The notes under the pieces were generated by a model. That model had not been told where the DNA came from and ran no database searches. It saw nothing but the letters and a program-made list of their open reading frames with translations. The translations under genes were made by a program, and so were the position numbers. Source: an uncultured Clostridium sp. (GTDB lineage Bacteria; Bacillota; Clostridia; Clostridiales; Clostridiaceae). From it: a stretch of DNA of 64,000 bases. Location of the stretch: assembly GCF_947072515.1 (NCBI RefSeq), contig NZ_CAMTIG010000011.1, forward strand, positions 1 through 64,000. Reading direction: 5' to 3'. This document shows positions 18,022 to 26,627 of this stretch, piece by piece. Every line of letters begins with the position of its first letter. Position 1 is the first letter of the stretch.

Positions 18022-19692
18022 ATGAGACTAAAGAAAAGGTTGGGAGATCTTCTGGTAGAGCTAGGATATATAACTGAAGAGAATGTTATAGAAGCTATAA
18101 AGATTCAAAAATCAACAGATAAAAGATTAGGTGAAATATTTCTAGAAATGGGAGTTATTGATGAAGATACATTATTAGAAATATTGGGAACACAGCTTAA
18201 TATAAAGAGGATTCATTTAAATGACACTGAATTTGATATGAAAGCTGTAACTAGTATAAGTGAAAGTTTAGCTAAAAAATATGAGCTTATCCCTGTTGGA
18301 TTTAATAAAGGAAAATTAATAGTTGCCATGTCTGACCCATTAAATATATTTGCAGAAGAGGATGTATCAATATCTACGGGGTATCAATTAGATATAAAAC
18401 TTGCTTCAAGAAAAAGTATAAATAATTCAATTTCAAAATATTATTCAAAAAATTATATGAATGAAACGGCAGAAAAAATGAAATTGGATAACATTGAGAG
18501 AAATACAGAGGTTTTAGTAGCAGAGGATGAAGATTCACCGGTAATAAAACTTATAAATACTATTATTGAAAATGCAGTGAGAAATAGAGCGAGTGATATA
18601 CATTTAGAACCACAAAAAAATAAAGTAATTATAAGATATAGAATTGATGGAAAATTGAAAAAGCAATTTGAATCACCAAAAGAACCTTATAATGGAATGA
18701 TAACAAGAATTAAATTGTTAGCAAATTTAGATATAACTGAAAAGAGAGTTCCTCAGGATGGGAAAATAATTAGAAAAGTTTCAGATAGAGACATTGATTT
18801 GAGAGTATCAATTATTCCATCTATTAATGGCGAAAATATAGTTATACGTATTTTAGATAAAGAAGCTTTTAAATTAGATAAAGAAAATTTAGGACTTAAT
18901 TTAGATGATATAGAAAAATTAAATTCTATTTTAAATAAGCCTTATGGAATAACATTAATAACAGGACCTACAGGAAGTGGGAAAACCTCTACATTATACT
19001 CTATATTAAATGATATTAATAAAGAAGAAAATAATATTATAACTGTTGAGGATCCGGTTGAATATAGTTTAGACGAGGTTGTACAAGTTAACGTTAACAA
19101 AAAGGCAAACTTAACATTTGCTAAGGGATTAAGAGCAATATTAAGACAAGACCCAGATTTAATAATGGTGGGAGAAATTAGAGATGAAGAAACTGCTATC
19201 ATGGCTATTAGAGCAGCAATAACAGGGCATAAAGTTTTAAGTACAGTTCATACAAATGATGCAGTAAGAACTATTGCAAGATTAGAAGATATGGGGATTA
19301 AACCATATCTTCTAGCATCATCTTTAGTTGGAATTGTATCACAAAGGCTTATAAGAAAGATTTGCCCGTATTGTAAAGAAGAATATTTAGCAAATATAAA
19401 TGAAAAAGAAGTTTTAGGTGTTAATTTAGAAGATGAACTAAAATTATTTAAATCTTGCGGATGTGCTTATTGTTCAAATATTGGATATAAAGGAAGAATT
19501 GGAATATTTGAAATTATGGAAATAAATGCTGAAATAAGAGAAATCATAAGTTCTAGAGGTGGAATAAAAGCTCTAGAAGAAGCTGCTAAAAGAAATGGAA
19601 TGAAAGATATTTTAGAATCAGCAAAAGAAAAAGTTTTAAATGGAACTACAAGTTTAAGTGAGTTATTAAATATAGCATTAATAAAAGGATAG
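18022..19692 (+). CDS. pilB: Type IV pilus assembly ATPase with MshEN-type N-terminal domain
   Basis: Hexameric cytoplasmic ATPase that drives pilin polymerisation. It has 556 residues. Residues 1-60 hold two copies of an RLGxxLxxxGxI pattern (RLGDLLVELGYI and RLGEIFLEMGVI), the signature of MshEN domains known to bind cyclic di-GMP. The motor has Walker A GPTGSGKTS, Walker B LIMVGEIRDEE and a His box LSTVHTND. Two cysteine pairs (CPYC, then CGCAYC) form the zinc tetracysteine motif seen in PilB/GspE. It is the first gene of the pilus operon and pilC follows 9 bases later. A TATAAT is present at about 17970. Direct ligand control of pilus extension is inferred. Confidence 0.93.
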   Translation: MRLKKRLGDLLVELGYITEENVIEAIKIQKSTDKRLGEIFLEMGVIDEDTLLEILGTQLNIKRIHLNDTEFDMKAVTSISESLAKKYELIPVGFNKGKLIVAMSDPLNIFAEEDVSISTGYQLDIKLASRKSINNSISKYYSKNYMNETAEKMKLDNIERNTEVLVAEDEDSPVIKLINTIIENAVRNRASDIHLEPQKNKVIIRYRIDGKLKKQFESPKEPYNGMITRIKLLANLDITEKRVPQDGKIIRKVSDRDIDLRVSIIPSINGENIVIRILDKEAFKLDKENLGLNLDDIEKLNSILNKPYGITLITGPTGSGKTSTLYSILNDINKEENNIITVEDPVEYSLDEVVQVNVNKKANLTFAKGLRAILRQDPDLIMVGEIRDEETAIMAIRAAITGHKVLSTVHTNDAVRTIARLEDMGIKPYLLASSLVGIVSQRLIRKICPYCKEEYLANINEKEVLGVNLEDELKLFKSCGCAYCSNIGYKGRIGIFEIMEINAEIREIISSRGGIKALEEAAKRNGMKDILESAKEKVLNGTTSLSELLNIALIKG

Positions 19693-19701
19693 TTATTTAG
19701 G

Positions 19702-20916
19702 ATGAATATGTTTAAGTATGAAGCTAAAAGTTTAGAAGGAAAAATAATAAAGGGCTCAATGGAAGGAATAGATGAAAAAGCTATACGAAAGAGTCTTAAA
19801 AATAGTGGATATTATGTTGTTAAAATTATAAAAGTTAATTCAGGATTAAATAGAGAAATAACTTTTTCAAAAAAACAAATTACGGATGCTGACTATGCAA
19901 TGATATGTAGAGAAATATATTTTTCTCTTTCATCAGGAATGCCTCTTCTAGACAGTTTAGAAATTGTAACAGAAGGTATAGAAAATAAAGAATTAAAGAG
20001 AATTCTAGTTAATATAAAAAAAGATGTGGAAAGTGGTAATTCATTTTCTTCGGCGTTAAGAAAGTATAAAAAAATACCAACTATATTGTGGAGTATGGTA
20101 CAAGTTGGAGAAGAAGTAGGACAATTAGATGAAATAATGAATGAACTTTCAGAGTTTTATTATAAGCAAAATGAGCAAAAGAAAAAAATAAAGAATTCAC
20201 TTTTATATCCTAAATTCTTATTTGTTTTTGCAATGATTGTTATAACATTTCTTGTAGTTTATATAGTACCTATTTTTATTCAAAATTTACAGATTGCTAA
20301 AGGTCAAATTCCAATACCTACGAAAATAGTCATGGGTATAAGTGATGTAATCGGGAAGTATTGGGTTTTTATAGGGGTTGCTATATGTATTTTATTTATC
20401 ATAAAAAGAGCATTTCTTAATAAAAATAAAAGATATATTTATTTTAGAGATAAATATTTAATGAATTCTAGAGTTTTAGGAAAAATAACACAATTAATTA
20501 TAACAGCAAGATTTGCAAGCACATTCTCTATATTATTTAGTGGAGGTATAAGTGTTGTAAGATGTTTTGAAATAATTGCTAATGTTATTGATAATGAATA
20601 TGTAAGAGAAAAACTAGAGCTTGGGAAGCAGATGATAAGTAGAGGTTCTACTATAGGTGAAGCACTTGAAGAGTATAGGGTTTTACCTAAAATGATAATA
20701 AGAACGATTAAAATTGGTGAACGCTCAGGTTCATTAGATAAAATTTTAAAAAAATCAGCTACTTATTATGAAGCAGAAGCAAACTTTAAGTTAGAAGCAA
20801 TATCAAAGCTTATTGAACCAATAATGATAGTAATATTAGCATTTATAGTTGGATTCATAGTTATATCAATGATAATGCCTATATTTGCTATGTATAATGC
20901 TGTAATGAGGTATTAA
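19702..20916 (+). CDS. pilC: Type IV pilus inner-membrane platform protein
   Basis: A GspF/PilC-family polytopic platform that couples the ATPase to the growing pilus. It has 404 residues. It carries the usual duplicated cytoplasmic domain (ISFSLSSGMPLLDSLE and FASTFSILFSGGISVV mark the two halves) with membrane segments near 170-195, 220-240 and 375-400. Two close ATGs exist (19702 and 19708). The next gene starts 3 bases after the stop. Confidence 0.93.
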   Translation: MNMFKYEAKSLEGKIIKGSMEGIDEKAIRKSLKNSGYYVVKIIKVNSGLNREITFSKKQITDADYAMICREIYFSLSSGMPLLDSLEIVTEGIENKELKRILVNIKKDVESGNSFSSALRKYKKIPTILWSMVQVGEEVGQLDEIMNELSEFYYKQNEQKKKIKNSLLYPKFLFVFAMIVITFLVVYIVPIFIQNLQIAKGQIPIPTKIVMGISDVIGKYWVFIGVAICILFIIKRAFLNKNKRYIYFRDKYLMNSRVLGKITQLIITARFASTFSILFSGGISVVRCFEIIANVIDNEYVREKLELGKQMISRGSTIGEALEEYRVLPKMIIRTIKIGERSGSLDKILKKSATYYEAEANFKLEAISKLIEPIMIVILAFIVGFIVISMIMPIFAMYNAVMRY

Positions 20917-20918
20917 AG

Positions 20919-21335
20919 ATGAAAAAGAAAATAAAAGGATTTACATTAGTTGAATTAATAGCAGTAATAGCAGTATTAGGGATTATAGCAGTTATAATTA
21001 TTCCTAATGTATTAGGATATATAAAATCAACAGAACAAGCTAAAATAAAAAATGAAGCTACAATAATGGTTCAGATTGCATATAGACAGCAAGCGGTGGG
21101 GGGAATAGACCTTTCAAATAAAAGTAGTCCAGTAAGATTATATGATTTACTTCAATTATATGATAATGAAAAATATATTGGATATTCGGTGTCTAGTCCT
21201 GAAGCTGCATGGAATGACTTGGGAGTTATGACAACGTTACAACAGTTAATTGAAATATCAAATATGCCAGTTAAGGACATTCCAATTAAAAATGGAAAAC
21301 TTCCACAAGTAAACGGACAGGCTGTTTTAAATTGA
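20919..21335 (+). CDS. Type IV prepilin
   Basis: A class III signal peptide, MKKKIKG then FTLVELIAVIAVLG, with mature residue 1 Phe and Glu5. It is followed by a continuous hydrophobic helix and a small C-terminal domain; 138 residues in all. It is the less favoured of two adjacent pilins: its ribosome binding site is weak and it follows pilC by only 3 bases, so it is probably a minor component or alternative pilin. It lacks the paired cysteines of many Gram-negative pilins. Confidence 0.88.
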   Translation: MKKKIKGFTLVELIAVIAVLGIIAVIIIPNVLGYIKSTEQAKIKNEATIMVQIAYRQQAVGGIDLSNKSSPVRLYDLLQLYDNEKYIGYSVSSPEAAWNDLGVMTTLQQLIEISNMPVKDIPIKNGKLPQVNGQAVLN

Positions 21336-21396
21336 TTTTAGAGATAGAAATATCTTTAATATATATTTTGTTTTTATACAAAGGAGGAATTTATAA

Positions 21397-21795
21397 ATGA
21401 AAAAAATTACTAAAGGAAAAAAGAAAGGGTTCACGCTTATTGAACTTATTGCTGTTGTAGCAATATTAGCAATATTAGCCGCAATTATAATACCAAATGT
21501 AATAAACTATATTGATAATGCTAAAATAGCAGCAAATAAAACAGAGGCCTCAACTATATATAATGCAGCTTTAGCCGCAAATACAGAAGCAAATCAACAA
21601 GATCCATCAACAGGATTAACTACAGAGGCTTTAAATAATCTTCAAATTTCACAATTAAAAACTACATTTAAAAGTGATTCACTGTTTGTAAATGAAATTA
21701 AATATAATACTGTTATAACTTCAAGTACAACAGTAGGACAATTAGTAGGAATAATGGAAAATGGTAAAGTTACAACTACTGATAGTTCAAATTAA
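21397..21795 (+). CDS. pilA: Type IV prepilin, probable major pilin
   Basis: Leader MKKITKGKKKG, then FTLIELIAVVAILAIL, the prepilin peptidase site with Glu5, then a helix and a Thr/Asn-rich head; 132 residues, no cysteines. It has a strong AAAGGAGG site and a leaderless-looking 61-base gap before it. A terminator stands directly after it. That arrangement would give this gene more transcript and translation than its neighbours, which suits the main structural subunit. Major status is inferred. Confidence 0.88.
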   Translation: MKKITKGKKKGFTLIELIAVVAILAILAAIIIPNVINYIDNAKIAANKTEASTIYNAALAANTEANQQDPSTGLTTEALNNLQISQLKTTFKSDSLFVNEIKYNTVITSSTTVGQLVGIMENGKVTTTDSSN

Positions 21796-21813
21796 CACAA
21801 TATAATTAGAAAT

Positions 21814-21842
21814 AAAGCTGTCTTAAAGTAGGGCAGCTTTTT
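21814..21842 (+). terminator. Intra-operon terminator after the probable major pilin
   Basis: AAAGCTGTC pairs with GGCAGCTTT followed by TTTTT. The genes downstream (pilD onwards) need read-through, so this probably sets a high pilin to machinery ratio. Confidence 0.75.
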
Positions 21843-21862
21843 AAATATAATAAGGAGGAATT

Positions 21863-22630
21863 ATGCTAGTTGAAGTAAAAATTATTAGTTGTCTTTTTAT
21901 TGGAATTATAGGACTTGTTTTAGGGAGTTTTTTTAATGTGTGTATATTAAGAATACCTAAAGGTGAAAGTATAGTTTATCCTCCATCACATTGTAGCTGT
22001 GGACATATCTTGAAATGGTACGAACTTATTCCAGTTTTAAGTTGGATAGGATTAAAAGGAAGATGTAGAAAGTGCAAAGAAAAAATAAGTTTCCAATATC
22101 CTTTAATAGAAATAATAACAGCAGTTATTTTTATAGTAATATTTTTATTTTTTGGATTTTCAATAAATACTATAAAGTTTTTAGTGTTATTTTCTATTTT
22201 ACTTATAGATTCAGCTATAGATATAAAAACGCAAGATGTATATTTTTCCATATCTATTGTGGCTTTTATTTTTGGCGTAATATTTAATATTATAGGGATT
22301 TTACAAGGGGGAAGTTTAAGTCAATCAATAATATCAGTTGCTATAGCCATAGTTTTAATGGGAGTTATTTATTTAAGCAGTAAAAAGGTTGAGGGATTTG
22401 GATTAGGAGATGTAGAAATAATAGTATTCATATCTTTATATGTAGCTCCATCAAATTTAGTAGTTATAATATTTTTAGCTATTGTTTTAGGAGGCGTTTA
22501 TAGTATAGGTTTACTTTTAAAAGGGGAAAGAGGAAGAAGAATAGCATTTGTCCCATTTATTGCTGTTGGAGCTTTAATTGGAGTTACATTTGGAACACAA
22601 CTTTTAAATATGTATATGAAGCTTTTATAG
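21863..22630 (+). CDS. pilD: Prepilin leader peptidase/N-methyltransferase
   Basis: A polytopic aspartic peptidase (A24 family) that cleaves the class III leaders of the pilins here and methylates the new N-terminus. It has 255 residues. The N-terminal LGSFFNVCILRIPKGES and two cysteine pairs (CSCGH and CRKCK) match the methyltransferase/zinc part. The two catalytic Asp are expected in LLIDSAIDIKTQ and GFGLGDVE. RBS AAGGAGG. pilM starts 10 bases after it. Confidence 0.95.
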   Translation: MLVEVKIISCLFIGIIGLVLGSFFNVCILRIPKGESIVYPPSHCSCGHILKWYELIPVLSWIGLKGRCRKCKEKISFQYPLIEIITAVIFIVIFLFFGFSINTIKFLVLFSILLIDSAIDIKTQDVYFSISIVAFIFGVIFNIIGILQGGSLSQSIISVAIAIVLMGVIYLSSKKVEGFGLGDVEIIVFISLYVAPSNLVVIIFLAIVLGGVYSIGLLLKGERGRRIAFVPFIAVGALIGVTFGTQLLNMYMKLL

Positions 22631-22640
22631 GAGGACTAAG

Positions 22641-23681
22641 ATGAAATTTAGTAATAATAAAAAACAGATAGTATTAAAAATTGAAGATGATTTTATAGAT
22701 ATTATATGTGGGAGTAAGTTGAAAATAGATTTTGAAGGAACAATGATATTAAAAGAAGGATTATGTGAAGATGGATACTTAAAAAATGTTTTAGAATTAT
22801 CTAATATTTTAAATCTTTATTTTCTAAAACATAAAATTAAAGCTAAAGAGATATCTTTTGTGATACCTAGTGGAGATAGTGTAGTTAGAAATATTAAAAC
22901 ACCTTATATAAGAGGAAAAGAGTTTGAAAAAAATATTTACTTAGAAGTAGAAGAACTTATAGCTAATTGGGATGAATATTATATTGATTATGAAGTTATA
23001 AAAGATATAAAAGATGATAATGGAAAAATACAAAATCAAGAAGTTTTAATTGTAGGATGTCAAAAAGAAAAAATAGATTTATTAGTAGAATTAAGCGATG
23101 CATTAGGAAAAAAATTAAATAAGATAGATACATTAACAAATACTTTAAATAAGGTTATGATAAATGGAAATATTGATTATACAGGTAAAAGCGCCTGTTT
23201 AGTTTATCTAGGACATAATTTTAGTAATATATCTATTTCTGAGAATTTAGTATTTAAAATGGATAGAACAATCTTATTTGGTGTTAAAAATATAATTAGA
23301 GAGTATGAAAATAATAATATTTTAGCTAATGATGAAAATAATTATAAGAAGGAAAAAGATAAATTTGAAAGAGATATTTTAAATATAGATAAGTTTTTTA
23401 GAGATAATCAAAAAATTAAAGAAATACTAGATAATTTTTTAGAGCTCATAGAGAAAACTATGAAATTTTATAATTCTAATAGTGAGCATAAGGGAATAGT
23501 AGAAATAGTATTATTATCACAAATACATATTAGTGAAGGTTTACTAAAATATTTAGAAAATTATTTAAGTTTAAATATTAGATATATAAAGGGACAAAGA
23601 GGACTAGGAATAGAGTTTAGAAGTAAGAATATAAGTGAATTTAAATATTTATCTTTATATGGAGTATTTTTAAGGAGATAA
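22641..23681 (+). CDS. pilM: PilM-like pilus assembly ATPase-fold protein
   Basis: 346 residues. The N-terminal strand pattern, the SGDSVVRNIKTPYIRGKEF segment and position directly before PilN/PilO-like genes identify an actin-fold PilM, which binds the PilN cytoplasmic tail. Sequence similarity is weaker than for PilB/C/D, so the call relies partly on order. RBS GGAGG. The stop is 4 bases before the next ATG. Confidence 0.75.
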   Translation: MKFSNNKKQIVLKIEDDFIDIICGSKLKIDFEGTMILKEGLCEDGYLKNVLELSNILNLYFLKHKIKAKEISFVIPSGDSVVRNIKTPYIRGKEFEKNIYLEVEELIANWDEYYIDYEVIKDIKDDNGKIQNQEVLIVGCQKEKIDLLVELSDALGKKLNKIDTLTNTLNKVMINGNIDYTGKSACLVYLGHNFSNISISENLVFKMDRTILFGVKNIIREYENNNILANDENNYKKEKDKFERDILNIDKFFRDNQKIKEILDNFLELIEKTMKFYNSNSEHKGIVEIVLLSQIHISEGLLKYLENYLSLNIRYIKGQRGLGIEFRSKNISEFKYLSLYGVFLRR

Positions 23682-23685
23682 GATT

Positions 23686-24327
23686 ATGTCAAAAGAAATT
23701 AATTTAAATCCGAAAGTTTTACAAAAGAGAAATTCAAAAGGTCATGAAAATGAAGTAATTATAATTGTATTTTTTATATTTTTAATAGGATTATTTTTCT
23801 TTGGAACATACCAATATATTAATTATAGAAATTTAATAAAGCAGATGAACTCTCTTCAAGTAGAGACACAAGGATTGAATTTTCAAAATAATAATATGGA
23901 ACTATCTAAAAAGATAGATGAGAAAAATAAAGAAATTAAAAGTTTAAATGGATTAAAGTCAAAGAATAATTATTATAATGAAATTCATAATATTGAGAAA
24001 TATGAGCCAAAAGGCATAATAATAACTGGAATAAATGCTGATAAAAATGGAATAAACATAACTGGAATAGCAATTAATGATAGTTTAGTTCCGATATTTT
24101 TAAAAAATTTAAAAGAGAGTAAAGAATATAGTGATGTATTTTTAAATAACATGCAAAATATAAAAGAGATACAAAAAAATAAAATTGAAAATACAAAAAA
24201 TAAAAATATTGGAGAAAATTCAGCTAATATAGCTAGCAATACACAAGATCAAAATAAAAGTATAGAACAAACTTTTTTTACTATTCAAATAGGAGGTAAT
24301 AATAATGGGGCGAATGAACAAAGCTAA
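23686..24327 (+). CDS. pilN: PilN-like pilus alignment protein
   Basis: 213 residues. A short cytoplasmic N-terminus begins SKEINLNP, close to the conserved INLLP-type PilN tail that docks on PilM. One membrane segment (about 26-43), then a coiled-coil region and a compact extracytoplasmic domain. The Asn/Gln-rich C-terminal 50 residues look disordered. It overlaps the next gene by 23 bases. Confidence 0.72.
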   Translation: MSKEINLNPKVLQKRNSKGHENEVIIIVFFIFLIGLFFFGTYQYINYRNLIKQMNSLQVETQGLNFQNNNMELSKKIDEKNKEIKSLNGLKSKNNYYNEIHNIEKYEPKGIIITGINADKNGINITGIAINDSLVPIFLKNLKESKEYSDVFLNNMQNIKEIQKNKIENTKNKNIGENSANIASNTQDQNKSIEQTFFTIQIGGNNNGANEQS

Positions 24328-24943
24328 AAAGAAAAAAGAAAATAAGTTAAAACTTTCTTTAAAGAGTTTGAGTTTAAGAGAAAAGATATTACTTCTTATA
24401 AGTGCCATTATTTTTATTTTTTTAATTGGTAACTTTGTATTCATAAGACCTATTATATTAAAAGGAGTAGATGTACAAAATGAAATAGTTGCTTTGAACT
24501 TAGAAAAGACTCAAGGAATAACAAGTAATGAAACTAATAATAGACTTATAAACGAATATAGTTTAGACGAAGAAAAATATAATTCATTGATGAAGGAATT
24601 TGAAAATAATATAAATCAAGAAGAACTTGTTAAAGAGCTCATTCAATTAGGAAAAGATAATGGTATTCAAATAAAGGATATTACATTTGAAAAAGGACAA
24701 GAAGAGGCAACAGTTAAAAAAATAATTAACAATAGCGGAACTATAAATATACAAGGAGAGTATTCAAATATATTGAATTTTATAAAAGGAGTACAAAATA
24801 GCAGCAATGAAGTTCTTATAAATGGAGTAAATATTGCACAAAAAAATAATGATATTAATCAAATTAATACTAGTAAAGAATATACTGCAACTATAAATAT
24901 AAATTATTTTAATATAGTTAAAGGATCTAGTGGAAATGAATAA
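24305..24943 (+). CDS. pilO: PilO-like pilus alignment protein
   Basis: 212 residues. A basic N-terminus (AKKKKENKLK), one membrane segment (about 29-48), a helical stretch, and a ferredoxin-like C-terminal domain typical of PilO (INIQGEYSNILNFIKGVQ). The start lies within pilN, with GGAGGT 9 bases upstream. In Gram-negatives PilN and PilO form a dimer linking the platform to outer parts; no PilQ or PilP is expected here. Confidence 0.72.
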   Translation: MGRMNKAKKKKENKLKLSLKSLSLREKILLLISAIIFIFLIGNFVFIRPIILKGVDVQNEIVALNLEKTQGITSNETNNRLINEYSLDEEKYNSLMKEFENNINQEELVKELIQLGKDNGIQIKDITFEKGQEEATVKKIINNSGTINIQGEYSNILNFIKGVQNSSNEVLINGVNIAQKNNDINQINTSKEYTATININYFNIVKGSSGNE

Positions 24944-26045
24944 GAAAAAAGGTGCTTCACTAATAGAAGTTATGGCAGCTATAGCTATTATGGGAATGTT
25001 ATCCATAGTAGTAGTTGGAATGTGTATACAGAGTAATAAAACAGTAATTAAAAATTCTACATTGATAAGTGAAACATCAGTTTTAGAAACAATAGCAGAT
25101 TATATGTATTCTGCACCAACAGAATATTATACAGAAAATTTAGGACTTACAAATGGAAATGAAAAAGCAACTGGTACTCAAAATTGTAAATTTGTAATTG
25201 AATCAGTAGATTTAAAAGGGTTAATAAATAATTTGAATAATATACAAATGGGACAAAATAACAACTCTAATATAAATGAAGTAGGAAGTTTAGATGGAAA
25301 GATTAAATTTATAGGAATTATAAAGGTTCGATATATAAAAGATGAAATATATGGATGTAAAATATCTTTATATACAACAAAGGATGGAGCATTACTTAAT
25401 ATATTAAATGATGCAGACTTAGAAACAGGTGGGTTCTATAATGAAAATTTAAATGAATCTTATAAGAAAAATTTCAATATGATAAAAAGAAATATTGTTA
25501 TTAATACTGTAGGAGAAAAAGCTATAAGCGGAAATGATGGAAGCTCAAGTAGTTGGAATCCATCAAAAAATAGTTCAGGTGAAGGATGGATACCAAGTGG
25601 TTGGAATCCAAATTCAGTTATTCCTAAAAATATAGTAAGTCCTTTATATTGGTCTTGGGGAACTTGGGGGAAAATGGAATGGTGGAATGGTGAATGGAAT
25701 CCTGGAACTTGGTTTTATGAAAATTGGATAAATCTTGGAAGTGGTCTATATCAAATGAAAAATGAGGATTATGAATATAATAATTCTACAGGAATAGTAT
25801 ATCAAGAAAATAATTTAGGACAATATATTGAGATAGGAAGAACTATTCCAGGAATATTTAATGATTGGCAAAGGTATAATTGGACAAACTTTGGATTTGG
25901 TATATATAGAAGCACTATAAATTCAGATATGTGGTATGACAATAATAACGGAGGAATTTATTACAGTGTATGGGATTTAGCTAAAGATGTAATATTAAAT
26001 CAAAAACCAGTACGTATTACAATTCCACATATATTTAGTGAATAG
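24936..26045 (+). CDS. Minor prepilin with tryptophan-rich C-terminal domain
   Basis: 369 residues from ATG 24936; a GTG at 24930 is also in frame, but AAGGA at 24921 fits the ATG. The leader MNKKKG is followed by ASLIEVMAAIAIMGML, a type IV pilin N-terminus with Glu5 and Ala at +1. After about 200 residues a Ser/Asn linker leads to a tail (about 205-360) with fifteen tryptophans in motifs such as WNP, WSWGTW, EWWNGEW and DWQRYNW. Such aromatic density suggests carbohydrate or wall binding, so a tip adhesin role is possible but unproven. It overlaps the pilO stop. Confidence 0.8.
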   Translation: MNKKKGASLIEVMAAIAIMGMLSIVVVGMCIQSNKTVIKNSTLISETSVLETIADYMYSAPTEYYTENLGLTNGNEKATGTQNCKFVIESVDLKGLINNLNNIQMGQNNNSNINEVGSLDGKIKFIGIIKVRYIKDEIYGCKISLYTTKDGALLNILNDADLETGGFYNENLNESYKKNFNMIKRNIVINTVGEKAISGNDGSSSSWNPSKNSSGEGWIPSGWNPNSVIPKNIVSPLYWSWGTWGKMEWWNGEWNPGTWFYENWINLGSGLYQMKNEDYEYNNSTGIVYQENNLGQYIEIGRTIPGIFNDWQRYNWTNFGFGIYRSTINSDMWYDNNNGGIYYSVWDLAKDVILNQKPVRITIPHIFSE

Positions 26046-26087
26046 GAATTAAAGTAATAAAATTAGATAACCTTTTGAGGTGGGAAA

Positions 26088-26591
26088 ATGAAAAAAAAGG
26101 GATTTACATTAGTTGAAGTTATAGCCGTTATGGCGATAACTTCAATTATAATAATAACTATTGGAAGCTTCTTTTTGAATTATAGCAAAGTTGATATTCA
26201 AATGAAAAATAGTACTATAAATGAAAATTATTATAATATAGCTAAATCAAAAATTATAAATTTAGCATACAACAAAAATATAATAAATCCTAAAGAAAAT
26301 ACGATAATGGATTCTTCAGGTAATATAATGAATGTAGAATTTATTATAAAAGAAGATAATAAAGAAAATTTATTATGTGAAATTAATAATGAATATTATA
26401 TATATATGGGAGTAACTATAAAAAATGGTGTGTTGGAAAGTTATTTAGAAAAGAATAAGTTAGAAAACGTAGGAGATATAAAAATGGATTGGAATTCTAA
26501 AAGTATAAACACTAATTTATTACAGGTAGATTTAACTATAAACATAAATAAAACTACAAAGACTTACGAATTTTCTTTAATAAAATCTTAG
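26088..26591 (+). CDS. Minor prepilin
   Basis: 167 residues. Leader MKKKG then FTLVEVIAVMAITSII, a class III prepilin signal with Glu5. The globular part has one cysteine and is otherwise unremarkable; it resembles PilW/GspJ-type minor subunits in position. RBS GAGGTGGG. It lies in the operon between two other minor pilin-like genes, as expected for a tip-initiation complex. Confidence 0.82.
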   Translation: MKKKGFTLVEVIAVMAITSIIIITIGSFFLNYSKVDIQMKNSTINENYYNIAKSKIINLAYNKNIINPKENTIMDSSGNIMNVEFIIKEDNKENLLCEINNEYYIYMGVTIKNGVLESYLEKNKLENVGDIKMDWNSKSINTNLLQVDLTININKTTKTYEFSLIKS

Positions 26592-26627
26592 TATTTGTAG
26601 ATAGATTCTCAAAATTGAGGTGAAGCT

